Assembly: GCF_002115725.1 (NCBI RefSeq)
Contig: NZ_JFKD01000015.1
Span: forward strand, 1-64,000
DNA: 64,000 nucleotides
Direction of reading: 5' to 3'
Source of the DNA: Marivita cryptomonadis
GTDB taxonomy: Bacteria; Pseudomonadota; Alphaproteobacteria; Rhodobacterales; Rhodobacteraceae
Shown: positions 1-8,144 of the stretch, in pieces
How positions within the stretch are numbered: the first letter of the stretch is position 1
Layout: the number at the start of each line of letters is the position of its first letter
Made by a program: the position numbers and the translations under genes
Notes under the pieces: generated by a model
Told to the model about the DNA's origin: nothing
Database searches by the model: none
What the model saw: only the letters and a program-made list of their open reading frames with translations

Positions 1-1202
1 GGGTGCTCAAGCTCATCGACAACGTGTCGTTCCCGGTGATCTCGGGCAACCTTGATGTGAGCCAATCGAATATTCTGGCGGACAAGGTTCAGAACCATGT
101 CGTGCTGGAAGTCGGTGGAGAGAAAATCGGCATCGTGTCGGCGCTGGCCGTTGATACTGTGGAAACCTCGTCGCCGTCGGATGCCGTGATTTTCCAGAAC
201 GAGATCGACAGCATCTCTGCCGATGTTGCGACATTGACTGCTGAGGGTGTGACCAAGATTATCGCTCTGACCCATGTCGGTCTGCCGAAAGACCTTGAAA
301 TCGCGGCGGCGGTCCCGGGGCTGGATGCGGTTGTCGGTGGTCACAGCCACACCTATCTGAGCGCCTCTGATCCTGACCGTGCCGGGGCCTACCCGACATT
401 CGCGAGCCAGGAAGATGGTACGCTGGTGCCGGTGGTGCAGGCCTATGCTTATTCCAAATATGTGGGCCATCTCGAACTGAACTTCGACGATGCGGGCAAT
501 CTGACTTATGCGTCGGGCGATACCATTCTGCTTGATGCGTCGGTCGAGGAAGACGCCGAGATCGTGGCCCGTGTGGCAGAACTCGCCGGGCCGATCGAAG
601 AGATGAAGACACGGATCGTCGCTGAAGCTGCCGAGGCCATTGAAGGCAGCCGCGATGTCTGCCGCGCGATGGAATGCCCGATGGGCAACCTTGTCGCCGA
701 TGCGATGCTGGACCGGGTGCAGGATCAGGGCGTGCAGATCGCCATTCAGAACGGGGGTGGTCTCCGTTCCTCGATTGATGCAGGCGAAGTAACGATGGGC
801 GAAGTTCTGTCGGTGCTGCCGTTCCAGAATACATTGTCGACCTTCGAGGTGACGGGCGCGCAGATCCTTGCGGCCCTTGAGAACGGTGTGAGTCAGGTGG
901 AAGAGGGCGCTGGCCGTTTCCCGCAGGTGGCGGGCATGAGCTTTACCGTTGATCTGACGCAGGCACCGGGCAGCCGTATTTCGAACGTGATGGTTGGCGA
1001 TGCCGCACTTGATCCAGAGGCGACCTATGGGGCTGTGTCGAATAATTATGTTCGCAATGGTGGCGATGGCTACCGCATGTTCCGCGATGCGATGAACGCC
1101 TATGACTACGGCCCCGATCTGGCGGATGTGACGGCTGAATATCTGGCCAAGGTTGGCCCTTACCAGCCCTTCACGGATGGTCGGATCACCGTGAACAAGT
1201 AA
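1..1202 (+). CDS. 5'-nucleotidase / UshA-family phosphoesterase, C-terminal part
   Basis: This is the 3' part of a gene that begins before the window; about 399 residues are visible. It belongs to the bifunctional 2',3'-cyclic-nucleotide phosphodiesterase/5'-nucleotidase family, periplasmic enzymes that strip phosphate from nucleotides. The end of the metallophosphoesterase domain is seen with the metal-binding GGHSH motif near visible residue 112. It is followed by the 5'-nucleotidase C-terminal domain with NGGGLR (near 249) and NYVRNGGDGY (near 348), which bind the nucleotide base and substrate. The start, signal peptide and first metal ligands lie outside the window, so the exact subfamily (UshA, CpdB or SoxB-like) cannot be fixed. 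A strong terminator follows. Confidence 0.88.
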   Translation, partial: VLKLIDNVSFPVISGNLDVSQSNILADKVQNHVVLEVGGEKIGIVSALAVDTVETSSPSDAVIFQNEIDSISADVATLTAEGVTKIIALTHVGLPKDLEIAAAVPGLDAVVGGHSHTYLSASDPDRAGAYPTFASQEDGTLVPVVQAYAYSKYVGHLELNFDDAGNLTYASGDTILLDASVEEDAEIVARVAELAGPIEEMKTRIVAEAAEAIEGSRDVCRAMECPMGNLVADAMLDRVQDQGVQIAIQNGGGLRSSIDAGEVTMGEVLSVLPFQNTLSTFEVTGAQILAALENGVSQVEEGAGRFPQVAGMSFTVDLTQAPGSRISNVMVGDAALDPEATYGAVSNNYVRNGGDGYRMFRDAMNAYDYGPDLADVTAEYLAKVGPYQPFTDGRITVNK

Positions 1203-1209
1203 GGCATAT

Positions 1210-1242
1210 GCAGGCCGGGTGATCGTGCCCGGCCTGCCTTTT
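1210..1242 (+). terminator. Rho-independent terminator
   Basis: A 10-bp perfect GC-rich stem (GCAGGCCGGG with CCCGGCCTGC, loop of 8) is followed by CTTTT. It ends transcription of the nucleotidase gene and lies only 6 bases before the next start codon. Confidence 0.85.
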
Positions 1243-1247
1243 CGCCC

Positions 1248-1913
1248 ATGTGTGGACGTTTCGCCCTAACCCTGCCGCATGACGCGATGGCGCAATTGTT
1301 CGATGCGGTGCCGTCGAACGCCTTACCCGACATTCCCAACTACAACATTTGTCCGACTAATCTTGTCCATGCTGTGCACACGCTGGAGGGGCAACGGCGG
1401 CTGGTGGCGATGCGTTGGGGGTTCCTGCCGCATTGGTACAAGGCGGAAAATGGTGGACCACTTCTGATCAATGCGCGGGCAGAAACCATTGCGGAAAAGC
1501 CTGCATTCAAAGCGGCGTGCCGGGAGCGGCGCTGCCTGATCCCGGCGACGGGTTTTTATGAATGGACCAAGGACGCCGACGACAATCGACTGCCATGGTA
1601 CATCCATCCGGCAGATGCCGAATTGCTGGCCTTCGCGGGGGTCTGGCAGGATTGGGAGCGCGACGGCGAGGCCCATCGGACTTGCGCCATTGTCACCACG
1701 GCGGCCAATGACCGGATGTCGTCTATTCACCACCGCCAGCCTGTGACGCTGCGCCCCGAGGATTGGGCGCTTTGGCTGGGCGAAGCGGGGCATGGCGCGG
1801 CAACACTGATGAAGGCAGCGCCTGAGGGCGCGATGGCGTTTTACCGGGTTGACCCAAAGGTCAATTCGAACCGTGCGTCGGGGCCAGAGTTGATTGAACC
1901 GATTGACGGCTGA
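1248..1913 (+). CDS. yedK: SOS response-associated peptidase YedK/HMCES family
   Basis: The 221-residue protein has the full SRAP domain. HMCES/YedK proteins protect abasic sites in single-stranded DNA by forming a thiazolidine DNA-protein crosslink through Cys2. The visible active-site set matches the family: MCGRF start with Cys2 (exposed after Met removal), Asn75 in INARAET, Glu105 in GFYEW and His161 in HHRQPV. The last motif is normally H-x-R-M-P, so Q replaces the usual M. The start is fixed by the obligate MCGR N-terminus. There is no convincing Shine-Dalgarno sequence, and the ATG follows the preceding terminator by 5 bases. Confidence 0.93.
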   Translation: MCGRFALTLPHDAMAQLFDAVPSNALPDIPNYNICPTNLVHAVHTLEGQRRLVAMRWGFLPHWYKAENGGPLLINARAETIAEKPAFKAACRERRCLIPATGFYEWTKDADDNRLPWYIHPADAELLAFAGVWQDWERDGEAHRTCAIVTTAANDRMSSIHHRQPVTLRPEDWALWLGEAGHGAATLMKAAPEGAMAFYRVDPKVNSNRASGPELIEPIDG

Positions 1914-1970
1914 TCGGGGTTTTCCCTGTCGCGATGACGCAGTAGCGTGTCGCCGATTAGGGAGGCCCGC

Positions 1971-3356
1971 ATGTCCAACGCCAACATCGAAGCAACCATC
2001 GCCGTTTTGCGCGACGTCTTGGGAGAGCGGCTGTCCACGGGACCGTCTATCCTTGATCAGCACAGCCATGACGAGGCCTATACCCGACCCGTTCTCCCGG
2101 ACGCCGTGGCCTTTCCCGAGACGACCGAAGAGGTGTCACAGATCCTCAAGACCTGTTCCCAGCACGGATGTCCGGTGATTCCGTATGGGATTGGATCGTC
2201 GCTTGAAGGACATATCGTGCCCATTCATGGCGGGATTACTGTCGATACGAGCCGGATGAACAAGGTGCTGCAGGTCAACGAAAGCGATCTGGACGCTGTG
2301 GTCGAACCCGGTGTCACGCGGGTGCAATTGAACGAGGAACTGCGCGCGACAGGGCTGATGTTCACAGTCGACCCCGGCGCGGATGCCACGTTGGGTGGTA
2401 TGGCAGCGACGCGCGCCTCGGGCACCAACACGGTGCGTTACGGCACGATGGCGGACAATGTTCTGGCGCTGGAAGTGGTCCTGCCGGATGGGCAGATCAT
2501 CGAAACCGGAAGCCGGGCGCGGAAATCCTCGAGCGGGTATGACTTGACCCATCTTTTTGTCGGATCAGAGGGCACGCTGGGGATCATTACGAAACTGACG
2601 GTCAAACTGCGCGGCCAACCCGAGCACGTGGCGGCTGCGACCTGTGCCTTCCCGGATATCGAAAGCGCGGTGAACACGGTGATCCTTGCGATCCAGATCG
2701 GGTTGCCCTTGGCGCGGGTCGAGCTTTTGGATGAGCTGCAAATGAAGGGCATGAATATCTACAACCCCGATATGGGTTTGCCCGAAACGCCGCATCTGTT
2801 CCTTGAATTCCATGGGTCCGAGGCAGGTGTGGCCGAACAAGTTGAAAGCTTTGCCGCGCTCGTTGGTGAGCATGGCGGGTCGGATTTCCAATGGGCCACC
2901 AAGACAGAAGACCGAAACCGTCTCTGGCAGGCGCGGCACAACGCATATTATGCGGGCCGGTCGCTGCGACCGGGGGCAAACGGAGTTGTCACTGATTGCT
3001 GCGTGCCAATTTCCAAGCTGTCCGAATGCCTTATGCGCGCCAAGGATTTGGCGGCCGAGTTGGGCTTTCTTGCTCCGATTGTCGGGCATGTGGGGGACGG
3101 AAATTTCCACCTCCTTATCCTTGTTGATCCGGAAAGCGATGACGAACTTGGTCGCGCCAAAGACCTTGTCGAAGCGGTCAACATGCTCGCGCTCGAATTT
3201 GGTGGCACCGTCAGCGGCGAACACGGGATCGGTGCAGGCAAGCGCAAATATCTGGTGCAGGAACACGGCGCAGCCTACGCGCTTATGGGGACTTTGAAAA
3301 AGGCAATTGATCCGGGCAACATCATGAACCCTGGCAAGCTGGTGACGTTGAACTGA
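1971..3356 (+). CDS. FAD-binding oxidoreductase, D-lactate/glycolate dehydrogenase type
   Basis: The 461-residue flavoprotein has the vanillyl-alcohol-oxidase fold: an FAD_binding_4 domain (about residues 40-180, with IPYGIGSSLEGH and the P-G-A-D-A-T-L-G-G-M segment) and an FAD-oxidase C-terminal domain (about 215-455, with GHVGDGNFH and GTVSGEHGIG). It is closest to the D-lactate dehydrogenase (cytochrome) and GlcD group, which oxidise 2-hydroxyacids and pass electrons to the respiratory chain. The ATG at 1971 is chosen because GGGAGG lies just upstream; an earlier in-frame start at 1947 has no ribosome site. The substrate is not determined by the sequence. The gene stands alone, without GlcE/GlcF partners. 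Confidence 0.86.
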   Translation: MSNANIEATIAVLRDVLGERLSTGPSILDQHSHDEAYTRPVLPDAVAFPETTEEVSQILKTCSQHGCPVIPYGIGSSLEGHIVPIHGGITVDTSRMNKVLQVNESDLDAVVEPGVTRVQLNEELRATGLMFTVDPGADATLGGMAATRASGTNTVRYGTMADNVLALEVVLPDGQIIETGSRARKSSSGYDLTHLFVGSEGTLGIITKLTVKLRGQPEHVAAATCAFPDIESAVNTVILAIQIGLPLARVELLDELQMKGMNIYNPDMGLPETPHLFLEFHGSEAGVAEQVESFAALVGEHGGSDFQWATKTEDRNRLWQARHNAYYAGRSLRPGANGVVTDCCVPISKLSECLMRAKDLAAELGFLAPIVGHVGDGNFHLLILVDPESDDELGRAKDLVEAVNMLALEFGGTVSGEHGIGAGKRKYLVQEHGAAYALMGTLKKAIDPGNIMNPGKLVTLN

Positions 3357-3365
3357 GGCTGTAGA

Positions 3366-3390
3366 GGATGCAATGATGCATCCTTGCTTT
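3366..3390 (+). terminator. Probable terminator
   Basis: GGATGCA and TGCATCC form a 7-bp stem with a 4-base loop, followed by TTGCTTT, 9 bases after the dehydrogenase stop. It separates this gene from the convergent ABC operon. Confidence 0.6.
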
Positions 3391-3407
3391 GCGTTGAGGC
3401 AACGCGG

Positions 3408-3460
3408 GGGCGCTGCCCCTGTCGCCTTTCCGGCGCCACCCCCCCGGGGCTATTTATGAA
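3408..3460. repeat. GC-rich GGGGGCGCTGCCCC-type intergenic element
   Basis: The convergent gap holds GGGGGCGCTGCCCC followed by a C-run/GGGG segment and TATTTATGAAA. A near copy of the core palindrome (GGGGGCTCTGCCCCC) occurs at 44392-44406. Such short palindromes between genes look like a dispersed element, but only two copies are in this window. Confidence 0.35.
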
Positions 3461-3477
3461 ACAGAAAAAATCAGAAC

Positions 3478-4359
3478 TTAGCCTTTGACCGCTCCGGCGG
3501 TCAGGCCTGATACGATCTGGCGCTGGAAGAACATAATCAGGAGGAACAAGGGCGCTGTGGTCGAGACCACGGCAGCAACGGCAAACATGACATTGCCCTT
3601 GGTCTGCGTGGTACCTAGGAAAGACGCGATTTTTGGCACCATGGTCTGGTTCTGCTTATCCAGGATCATCGCGGTCACAGCAAAGTCGTTATAGGCCAGC
3701 AGGAAGCTGAAAAGCCCTGTGGTGATCACGCCGGGCCACATCACTGGGATGATCACGTGGCGGAAGGCCTGAAACCGGGTGCAGCCATCGACCATTGCCG
3801 ACTCATCAAGGTCTTGGGGAATGTTCTTGAAGAAGGAATGCAACATCCACAGCGTGAAGGGCTGGTTGATGGCTACCAGCACGATGATGGCCGTCGGCAG
3901 GTGCCCCCAGATGTTCCACTGGAAGAACACCGGCAGGTAACCTGAGACCAGCGTGATCGGCGGCATGGCACGGAAAATAAGGGCGATGAGCAGAAACCAA
4001 AAGGCATAGCGGTAGGTGGATCGAGCCAGCGCGTAACCGCCCAAGGTGCCCAAGGTAAGAGAGATGGTCACGACAAAAAGGCACACCAACGTCGAATTCC
4101 ACGCCGCTTTCCAGAACTCTTCTTGCACCCATGCCCCAGTATAGCCCTCGGTGGTGAAGGCGTCGCCGGTTTCGCGGGTGGTCATCTCGCCGGTCAGAAC
4201 GTTGGTCCAGTCGGCAAGCGAAAAGAAATCTCCCTCGACCTTGAACGATCCCCACAATGTCCAGAAGAACGGGAAGGCGGCGGCGATCATCCAGAGGATC
4301 AGGATGCCGACAAGAACGGTTTGAAGAAGAACGGGGCGTTTCTGAACTTGGCTTGCCAT
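3478..4359 (-). CDS. Carbohydrate ABC transporter permease (MalG type)
   Basis: The 293-residue inner-membrane protein has about six hydrophobic segments and the binding-protein-dependent transport signature EAA loop (DESAMVDGCTRFQAFRHVIIP, near residues 188-208) that docks to the ATPase. The family is the MalG/UgpE half of sugar importers. An extended periplasmic segment (about residues 40-85) follows the first helix. It is the last gene of the four-gene operon ATPase, binding protein, permease, permease, with 11 bases from the preceding permease. The substrate cannot be read from the sequence. Confidence 0.92.
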   Translation of the reverse strand: MASQVQKRPVLLQTVLVGILILWMIAAAFPFFWTLWGSFKVEGDFFSLADWTNVLTGEMTTRETGDAFTTEGYTGAWVQEEFWKAAWNSTLVCLFVVTISLTLGTLGGYALARSTYRYAFWFLLIALIFRAMPPITLVSGYLPVFFQWNIWGHLPTAIIVLVAINQPFTLWMLHSFFKNIPQDLDESAMVDGCTRFQAFRHVIIPVMWPGVITTGLFSFLLAYNDFAVTAMILDKQNQTMVPKIASFLGTTQTKGNVMFAVAAVVSTTAPLFLLIMFFQRQIVSGLTAGAVKG

Positions 4360-4370
4360 TGTCGTTCTCC

Positions 4371-5396
4371 TCAGGCCGCTTTGCCGTAGTCGCGATAGGT
4401 GCGGATCAATACCGGTGACAAAAGGATGGCGACGCCAATGATGGTCAGAACCGATGTCGCAGCAGCCGAGCTAAGCTGCTGTGTCTCGCCGCCCAGATCA
4501 TTGTAGATCGCCCAACTCAGTGAGGTGGCATGGGCACTGGCGTTAAAGCTCACAATGGGCTCGAACACCCGGAAATTGTCCATCAGCTGCATCAGCGCGA
4601 TGAAGGTGGTCAGCGGCAAGAGATGCGGGATCACGACGTGGCGGATTTGCTGCCACCGGCTTGCGCCGTCGATGCGGGCCGCTTCAAGCGTGTCGGTGTT
4701 CACGGTTTGCAGTCCGGCATAGTAGACGATGAATGCAAAGGGCGCGGAGTGCCAGACGCCATACACCATGAGCATGACCCACATCAGCCCGGTATCGGCT
4801 TTGACCGACAGGCTGGGATCATCGGCGAGCCAGCGCAGGGCGGTGCCGAGGATGCCGCGCGCATCGACCATCCAGAACAGGATGAGTGAGCCGATCAGCG
4901 GCGTGACCATCATCGGCAGAAGTGAGAAAAAGATCAGCGGGCCACGAATGGCGCGGGCGGCGCTGTTGACGGCCACCGCAATAACGAAGCCGAAGATGAT
5001 CGTAAGTGGCGTGACCACGAAAGTAAAGGTCAGGGTAAAGCCCATCGCCTTATAGAAGGGCAGGTTCATCAATTTGCCGATGAAGTCCCCGATCCCGGTG
5101 CTTTGTTCCCAAAGTGGACCGATCTGGGCGGTGGCAAGGTGATTGCGGTCCTTGTAAATTTCCAGACCAGCAAAGCGCCCAAGCGGTTGGTCTTCACGCA
5201 GCGCTGCTGTGGCCTCTTGGTCAATGGCGGTGGCTTTGGTGCAGCCGAAGGGCCCGCAGTTTTCCACTTCGATGATGACCTGCTCATGCGCGGAATGCAG
5301 CGATTGGACCACGACCGACACGATGGGAAAGAAGATGAACAACAGCATGGCGACCGCCGAAGGCAGCACAAACCAGAAAAACGCACTGTGTTTCAT
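4371..5396 (-). CDS. Carbohydrate ABC transporter permease (MalF type)
   Basis: The 341-residue permease belongs to the MalF/UgpA family. After the first transmembrane helix there is a periplasmic insert of roughly 80 residues (about 30-110) carrying a CGPFGC pair of cysteines. The remaining helices contain the EAA motif (EAARIDGASRWQQIRHVVIP, near residues 235-255). It pairs with the downstream MalG-type subunit to form the channel. The insert is larger than in minimal UgpA-type permeases and resembles in position, but not obviously in sequence, the MalF P2 loop that contacts the binding protein. Confidence 0.92.
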   Translation of the reverse strand: MKHSAFFWFVLPSAVAMLLFIFFPIVSVVVQSLHSAHEQVIIEVENCGPFGCTKATAIDQEATAALREDQPLGRFAGLEIYKDRNHLATAQIGPLWEQSTGIGDFIGKLMNLPFYKAMGFTLTFTFVVTPLTIIFGFVIAVAVNSAARAIRGPLIFFSLLPMMVTPLIGSLILFWMVDARGILGTALRWLADDPSLSVKADTGLMWVMLMVYGVWHSAPFAFIVYYAGLQTVNTDTLEAARIDGASRWQQIRHVVIPHLLPLTTFIALMQLMDNFRVFEPIVSFNASAHATSLSWAIYNDLGGETQQLSSAAATSVLTIIGVAILLSPVLIRTYRDYGKAA

Positions 5397-5468
5397 CAGA
5401 TCACCCCCGCGAGGTTCGGACGGTCAGAGCTGCGCGGGGCAACCGTAGTCCCCCGCGCGATAGACGGC

Positions 5469-6710
5469 TTAGTTCACAAAGCCTTTTTCCTTGGCTGCGG
5501 TCATATAAGCCGCTTCGATGTCAGACAGAGCCTGCTCTGCGCTTTCCTTGCCTTGCAAGAAGTCTGCGATGTTGTCGCCTAACGCAGTGTGCAGCAGTCC
5601 GTGATGCGGCAGCATCGGGTAGGGTGTCGTCTGCATTGAGATGGCCGAGAACACACCTTCATTGACCGGTGCAGGTTGGTAACCTTCGATCATCCAAACA
5701 GCCTCGCCCATTGTCTCGTTGTTCAGGATCGCCGAGCTGATACCGTGCTTCATGGCTTTGAAGGTCGCAGCCGCGTCTTCGTCGCTGATGTTCTTGGCGA
5801 CGGTCCAGCCGTCCCACCACAGAGTCGATGCAGGTGAATCGCCGCCAGCGACGGTCATCGGTGCGCCGACCATGGTGTTTTCATAGACTTCGGGGGTGGA
5901 GCCTTCGGCGTCCATCAGAACGCCTGTACGCGATCCCCACATGTTCATGAGCGCGACATTGCCCGCTTCCCATTCTGCGCTCGTGGCGTTGGAATCGTGG
6001 GTCAGGTAATCGGGGTTCATATAAGCGCTGAGTGACTTGAGCATCTCAAGCGTGGCCAGACCCGCCTCGTTGTTGATCGAGACCTGTGCCGTACCGGGTT
6101 CATAGAAATCCCCGCCATGGCCGATATACATGTTCACGAATTCCTGTGCGAGGTTCCAGCCCGCCATGTACGCGCCGCCCAGTGGGTATTCGAGAATGCC
6201 CTCGGCGCGGATTTTCTCGGCTGTGGTGAGCATGTCCTCGTAGGTTTTCGGCGGCTCCATGCCAATCTGTTCAAGGATGTCCTTGCGATAGACGAGGTGC
6301 TGCGCATTCGCCATGAAGGCCACGGCCATCACCTGACCGTTGATTGTGATAAGCTGGTTTTTCGGGATGTCCTGCCCGTATGCGGCAACCAGATCATCAA
6401 GTGGGCGGATCACGTCTTCGTTCATCAGCGCCACGATAGACGAGTTGGCGACAATCGCGGTTGTGTATTCTGCCGGATCACCCTGCATACCGGCAAGATT
6501 GATCTTTTGGTGGTCGGCGGTGAGGTTCGCCTTGGCCTCGGAAAGGCCATCGCAAGCCTGCGCATTGCGCGCGACAGTCTGAATTGCGGGGAATTCGTTG
6601 CCGACGATGCTCAGCCGCCCGCTATCGATGGCGCAGTCTGCGGCCATTGTAGTCGAGGCGCTGGCCGCAACGAGGAAAGAGCCTGTCATCAGGATATGTC
6701 TAAGGTTCAT
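5469..6710 (-). CDS. ABC transporter sugar-binding protein (family 1)
   Basis: The 413-residue extracellular solute-binding protein captures the substrate in the periplasm and delivers it to the permeases encoded downstream. The N-terminus is a typical signal peptide (MNLRHILMTGSFLVAASAS..., cleavage after AMA near residue 22). The start at 6710 is favoured over an upstream in-frame one because of the GGAGACC ribosome site and the signal peptide. Aromatic residues in the second half (WWDGW near residue 307) fit a sugar-stacking pocket. The preferred sugar is unknown. Confidence 0.9.
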   Translation of the reverse strand: MNLRHILMTGSFLVAASASTTMAADCAIDSGRLSIVGNEFPAIQTVARNAQACDGLSEAKANLTADHQKINLAGMQGDPAEYTTAIVANSSIVALMNEDVIRPLDDLVAAYGQDIPKNQLITINGQVMAVAFMANAQHLVYRKDILEQIGMEPPKTYEDMLTTAEKIRAEGILEYPLGGAYMAGWNLAQEFVNMYIGHGGDFYEPGTAQVSINNEAGLATLEMLKSLSAYMNPDYLTHDSNATSAEWEAGNVALMNMWGSRTGVLMDAEGSTPEVYENTMVGAPMTVAGGDSPASTLWWDGWTVAKNISDEDAAATFKAMKHGISSAILNNETMGEAVWMIEGYQPAPVNEGVFSAISMQTTPYPMLPHHGLLHTALGDNIADFLQGKESAEQALSDIEAAYMTAAKEKGFVN

Positions 6711-6790
6711 CTTGGTCTCCCTGTGTGTCTGGATGCGCTGTGCAAGCGCGCATCTCTGTCTCCCGGTTGAGCCGGGAATCCCGTGATTGT

Positions 6791-7843
6791 TCAGCCGTCG
6801 ATGCGCTGTCCTGTGTCTGTGGAAAACAGGTGGCAAATCTCGGGTGGAACGCGGATCGAAATCGGATCTCCGATTTCGGCCCGGAAGGTTTTGTCGGCCT
6901 TGACGGCAACCAGCGCCTGGCCGATCCGAACCGAGATCATTGTGGCGTCGCCCAAAAGTTCGAGCGTGTAGATCGGCGCGGTGATCTGTCCCTCGCCAGC
7001 GGCAGCAAGCGACGCATCCTCGGCGCGGAAACCCAGTGTGGTCTTGCCGCTGGCGGCAGACAGTCCGGGGATGCGCGTGTCGCGCGCCTCGAAAGTCCCG
7101 TTTTGAATGTCGCCGTTGATCAGGTTCATCGCTGGGTTGCCGATGAAACTGGCGACGAACATATTTGCGGGGCGGTCGTAAATCTCGGTCGGACTGCCGA
7201 CCTGCTGGACGATGCCTTTTTCCATGACCACGACGCGGTCGGCCAGCGTCATCGCTTCGATCTGGTCATGGGTCACGTAGATCGTCGTCACGGCCAGTTC
7301 GTGGCTCAGGTTCTTGATCTGAGCGCGGGTGCTGACGCGCAGCTTGGCGTCGAGATTCGACAGTGGTTCGTCCATCAGGAACACGTTGGGTTCACGGACA
7401 ATCGCGCGGGCTAGTGCCACGCGCTGGCGCTGACCACCTGACAGTTCGGCGGGCTTGCGGTGCAGGAAATCGTCAAGCTCGACCATCGCGCTTGCTCGGC
7501 GCACCTTGGCGTCATGAGTGGAGGGGTCGATGCCGCGTACCTTGAGTGGAAAGCGAATGTTTTCGTAGACGTTCATGTTGGGGTAAAGCGCGTAAGATTG
7601 GAACACCATCGCAACGTCGCGATCTTTGGGGTCGAGGCTATTCACCACCTTGCCGTCAATGGCGATTTCGCCGTCGGTGATGTCCTCAAGCCCGGCGATC
7701 ATCCGCATGGTCGTTGTCTTGCCGCAACCCGATGGTCCGAGCAGCACAAGGAATTCTTTGTCGGGAATCGTCAGGTTGAAATTGTCGACGCCGACGAAGT
7801 TGCCCCAACGTTTGTTGACGTTCCTGAGCTGGATTTCCGCCAT
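6791..7843 (-). CDS. ugpC: Sugar ABC transporter ATP-binding protein (UgpC/MalK type)
   Basis: The 350-residue ATPase energises the importer encoded downstream. It shows Walker A (GPSGCGKTT, near residues 36-44), the ABC signature LSGGQRQRVALARA and Walker B FLMDEPLSNLDAKLR, then the regulatory TOBE/OB domain typical of MalK/UgpC. The ATG at 7843 has GGGGGAAA upstream and begins the family motif MAEIQLRNVNKRWG; a longer in-frame start at 7915 overlaps the control region. It is the first gene of the operon. The promoter region contains a LacI-type operator about 80 bases upstream. Confidence 0.94.
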   Translation of the reverse strand: MAEIQLRNVNKRWGNFVGVDNFNLTIPDKEFLVLLGPSGCGKTTTMRMIAGLEDITDGEIAIDGKVVNSLDPKDRDVAMVFQSYALYPNMNVYENIRFPLKVRGIDPSTHDAKVRRASAMVELDDFLHRKPAELSGGQRQRVALARAIVREPNVFLMDEPLSNLDAKLRVSTRAQIKNLSHELAVTTIYVTHDQIEAMTLADRVVVMEKGIVQQVGSPTEIYDRPANMFVASFIGNPAMNLINGDIQNGTFEARDTRIPGLSAASGKTTLGFRAEDASLAAAGEGQITAPIYTLELLGDATMISVRIGQALVAVKADKTFRAEIGDPISIRVPPEICHLFSTDTGQRIDG

Positions 7844-8144
7844 GGTTTCCCCCTGCGCAAAGATCGGATTTGCGGTCGACCACCCCACCAAGCCATAGGG
7901 TTCGCGGTTTGGCAAGAATTCTTTGCAAACGTGTGCAAAAAATCAAAACTGATCCGTGACCACTCGAAATAGAGAGGCAAATGCGGTGGAAACGGAGAGC
8001 CAAAGCTGGCTCTTGGCATCGGAACGCAGCGTCACAGGCATTCTGTCGTAGCGTCGGGGTGTCTTGTTTTGCCGAAATATCCGCTAAACAGGCGTGCCAG
8101 CGCTCAAGTGCGCAGGCGCAGACTGACACAGGGGAGGGGACGCC
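7844..8144. promoter_or_regulatory. Divergent control region, ABC operon / acyl-CoA synthetase
   Basis: This 301-base gap between divergent genes holds no convincing coding sequence. It contains a LacI-type palindrome (listed separately) and, just beside it, a second partial palindrome GCAAGAATTCTTTGC (7912-7926). GGGGAGGGGACGCC before 8145 is the ribosome site of the acyl-CoA synthetase. Confidence 0.6.
7922..7939 (-). promoter_or_regulatory. LacI-family operator candidate
   Basis: TTTGCAAACGTGTGCAAA is a near-perfect palindrome with the central ACGT core typical of LacI-family regulator sites (one mismatched pair). It sits about 80 bases upstream of the first gene of the sugar ABC operon. 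No LacI-type gene is in the window, so the repressor would be encoded elsewhere. Confidence 0.7.
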
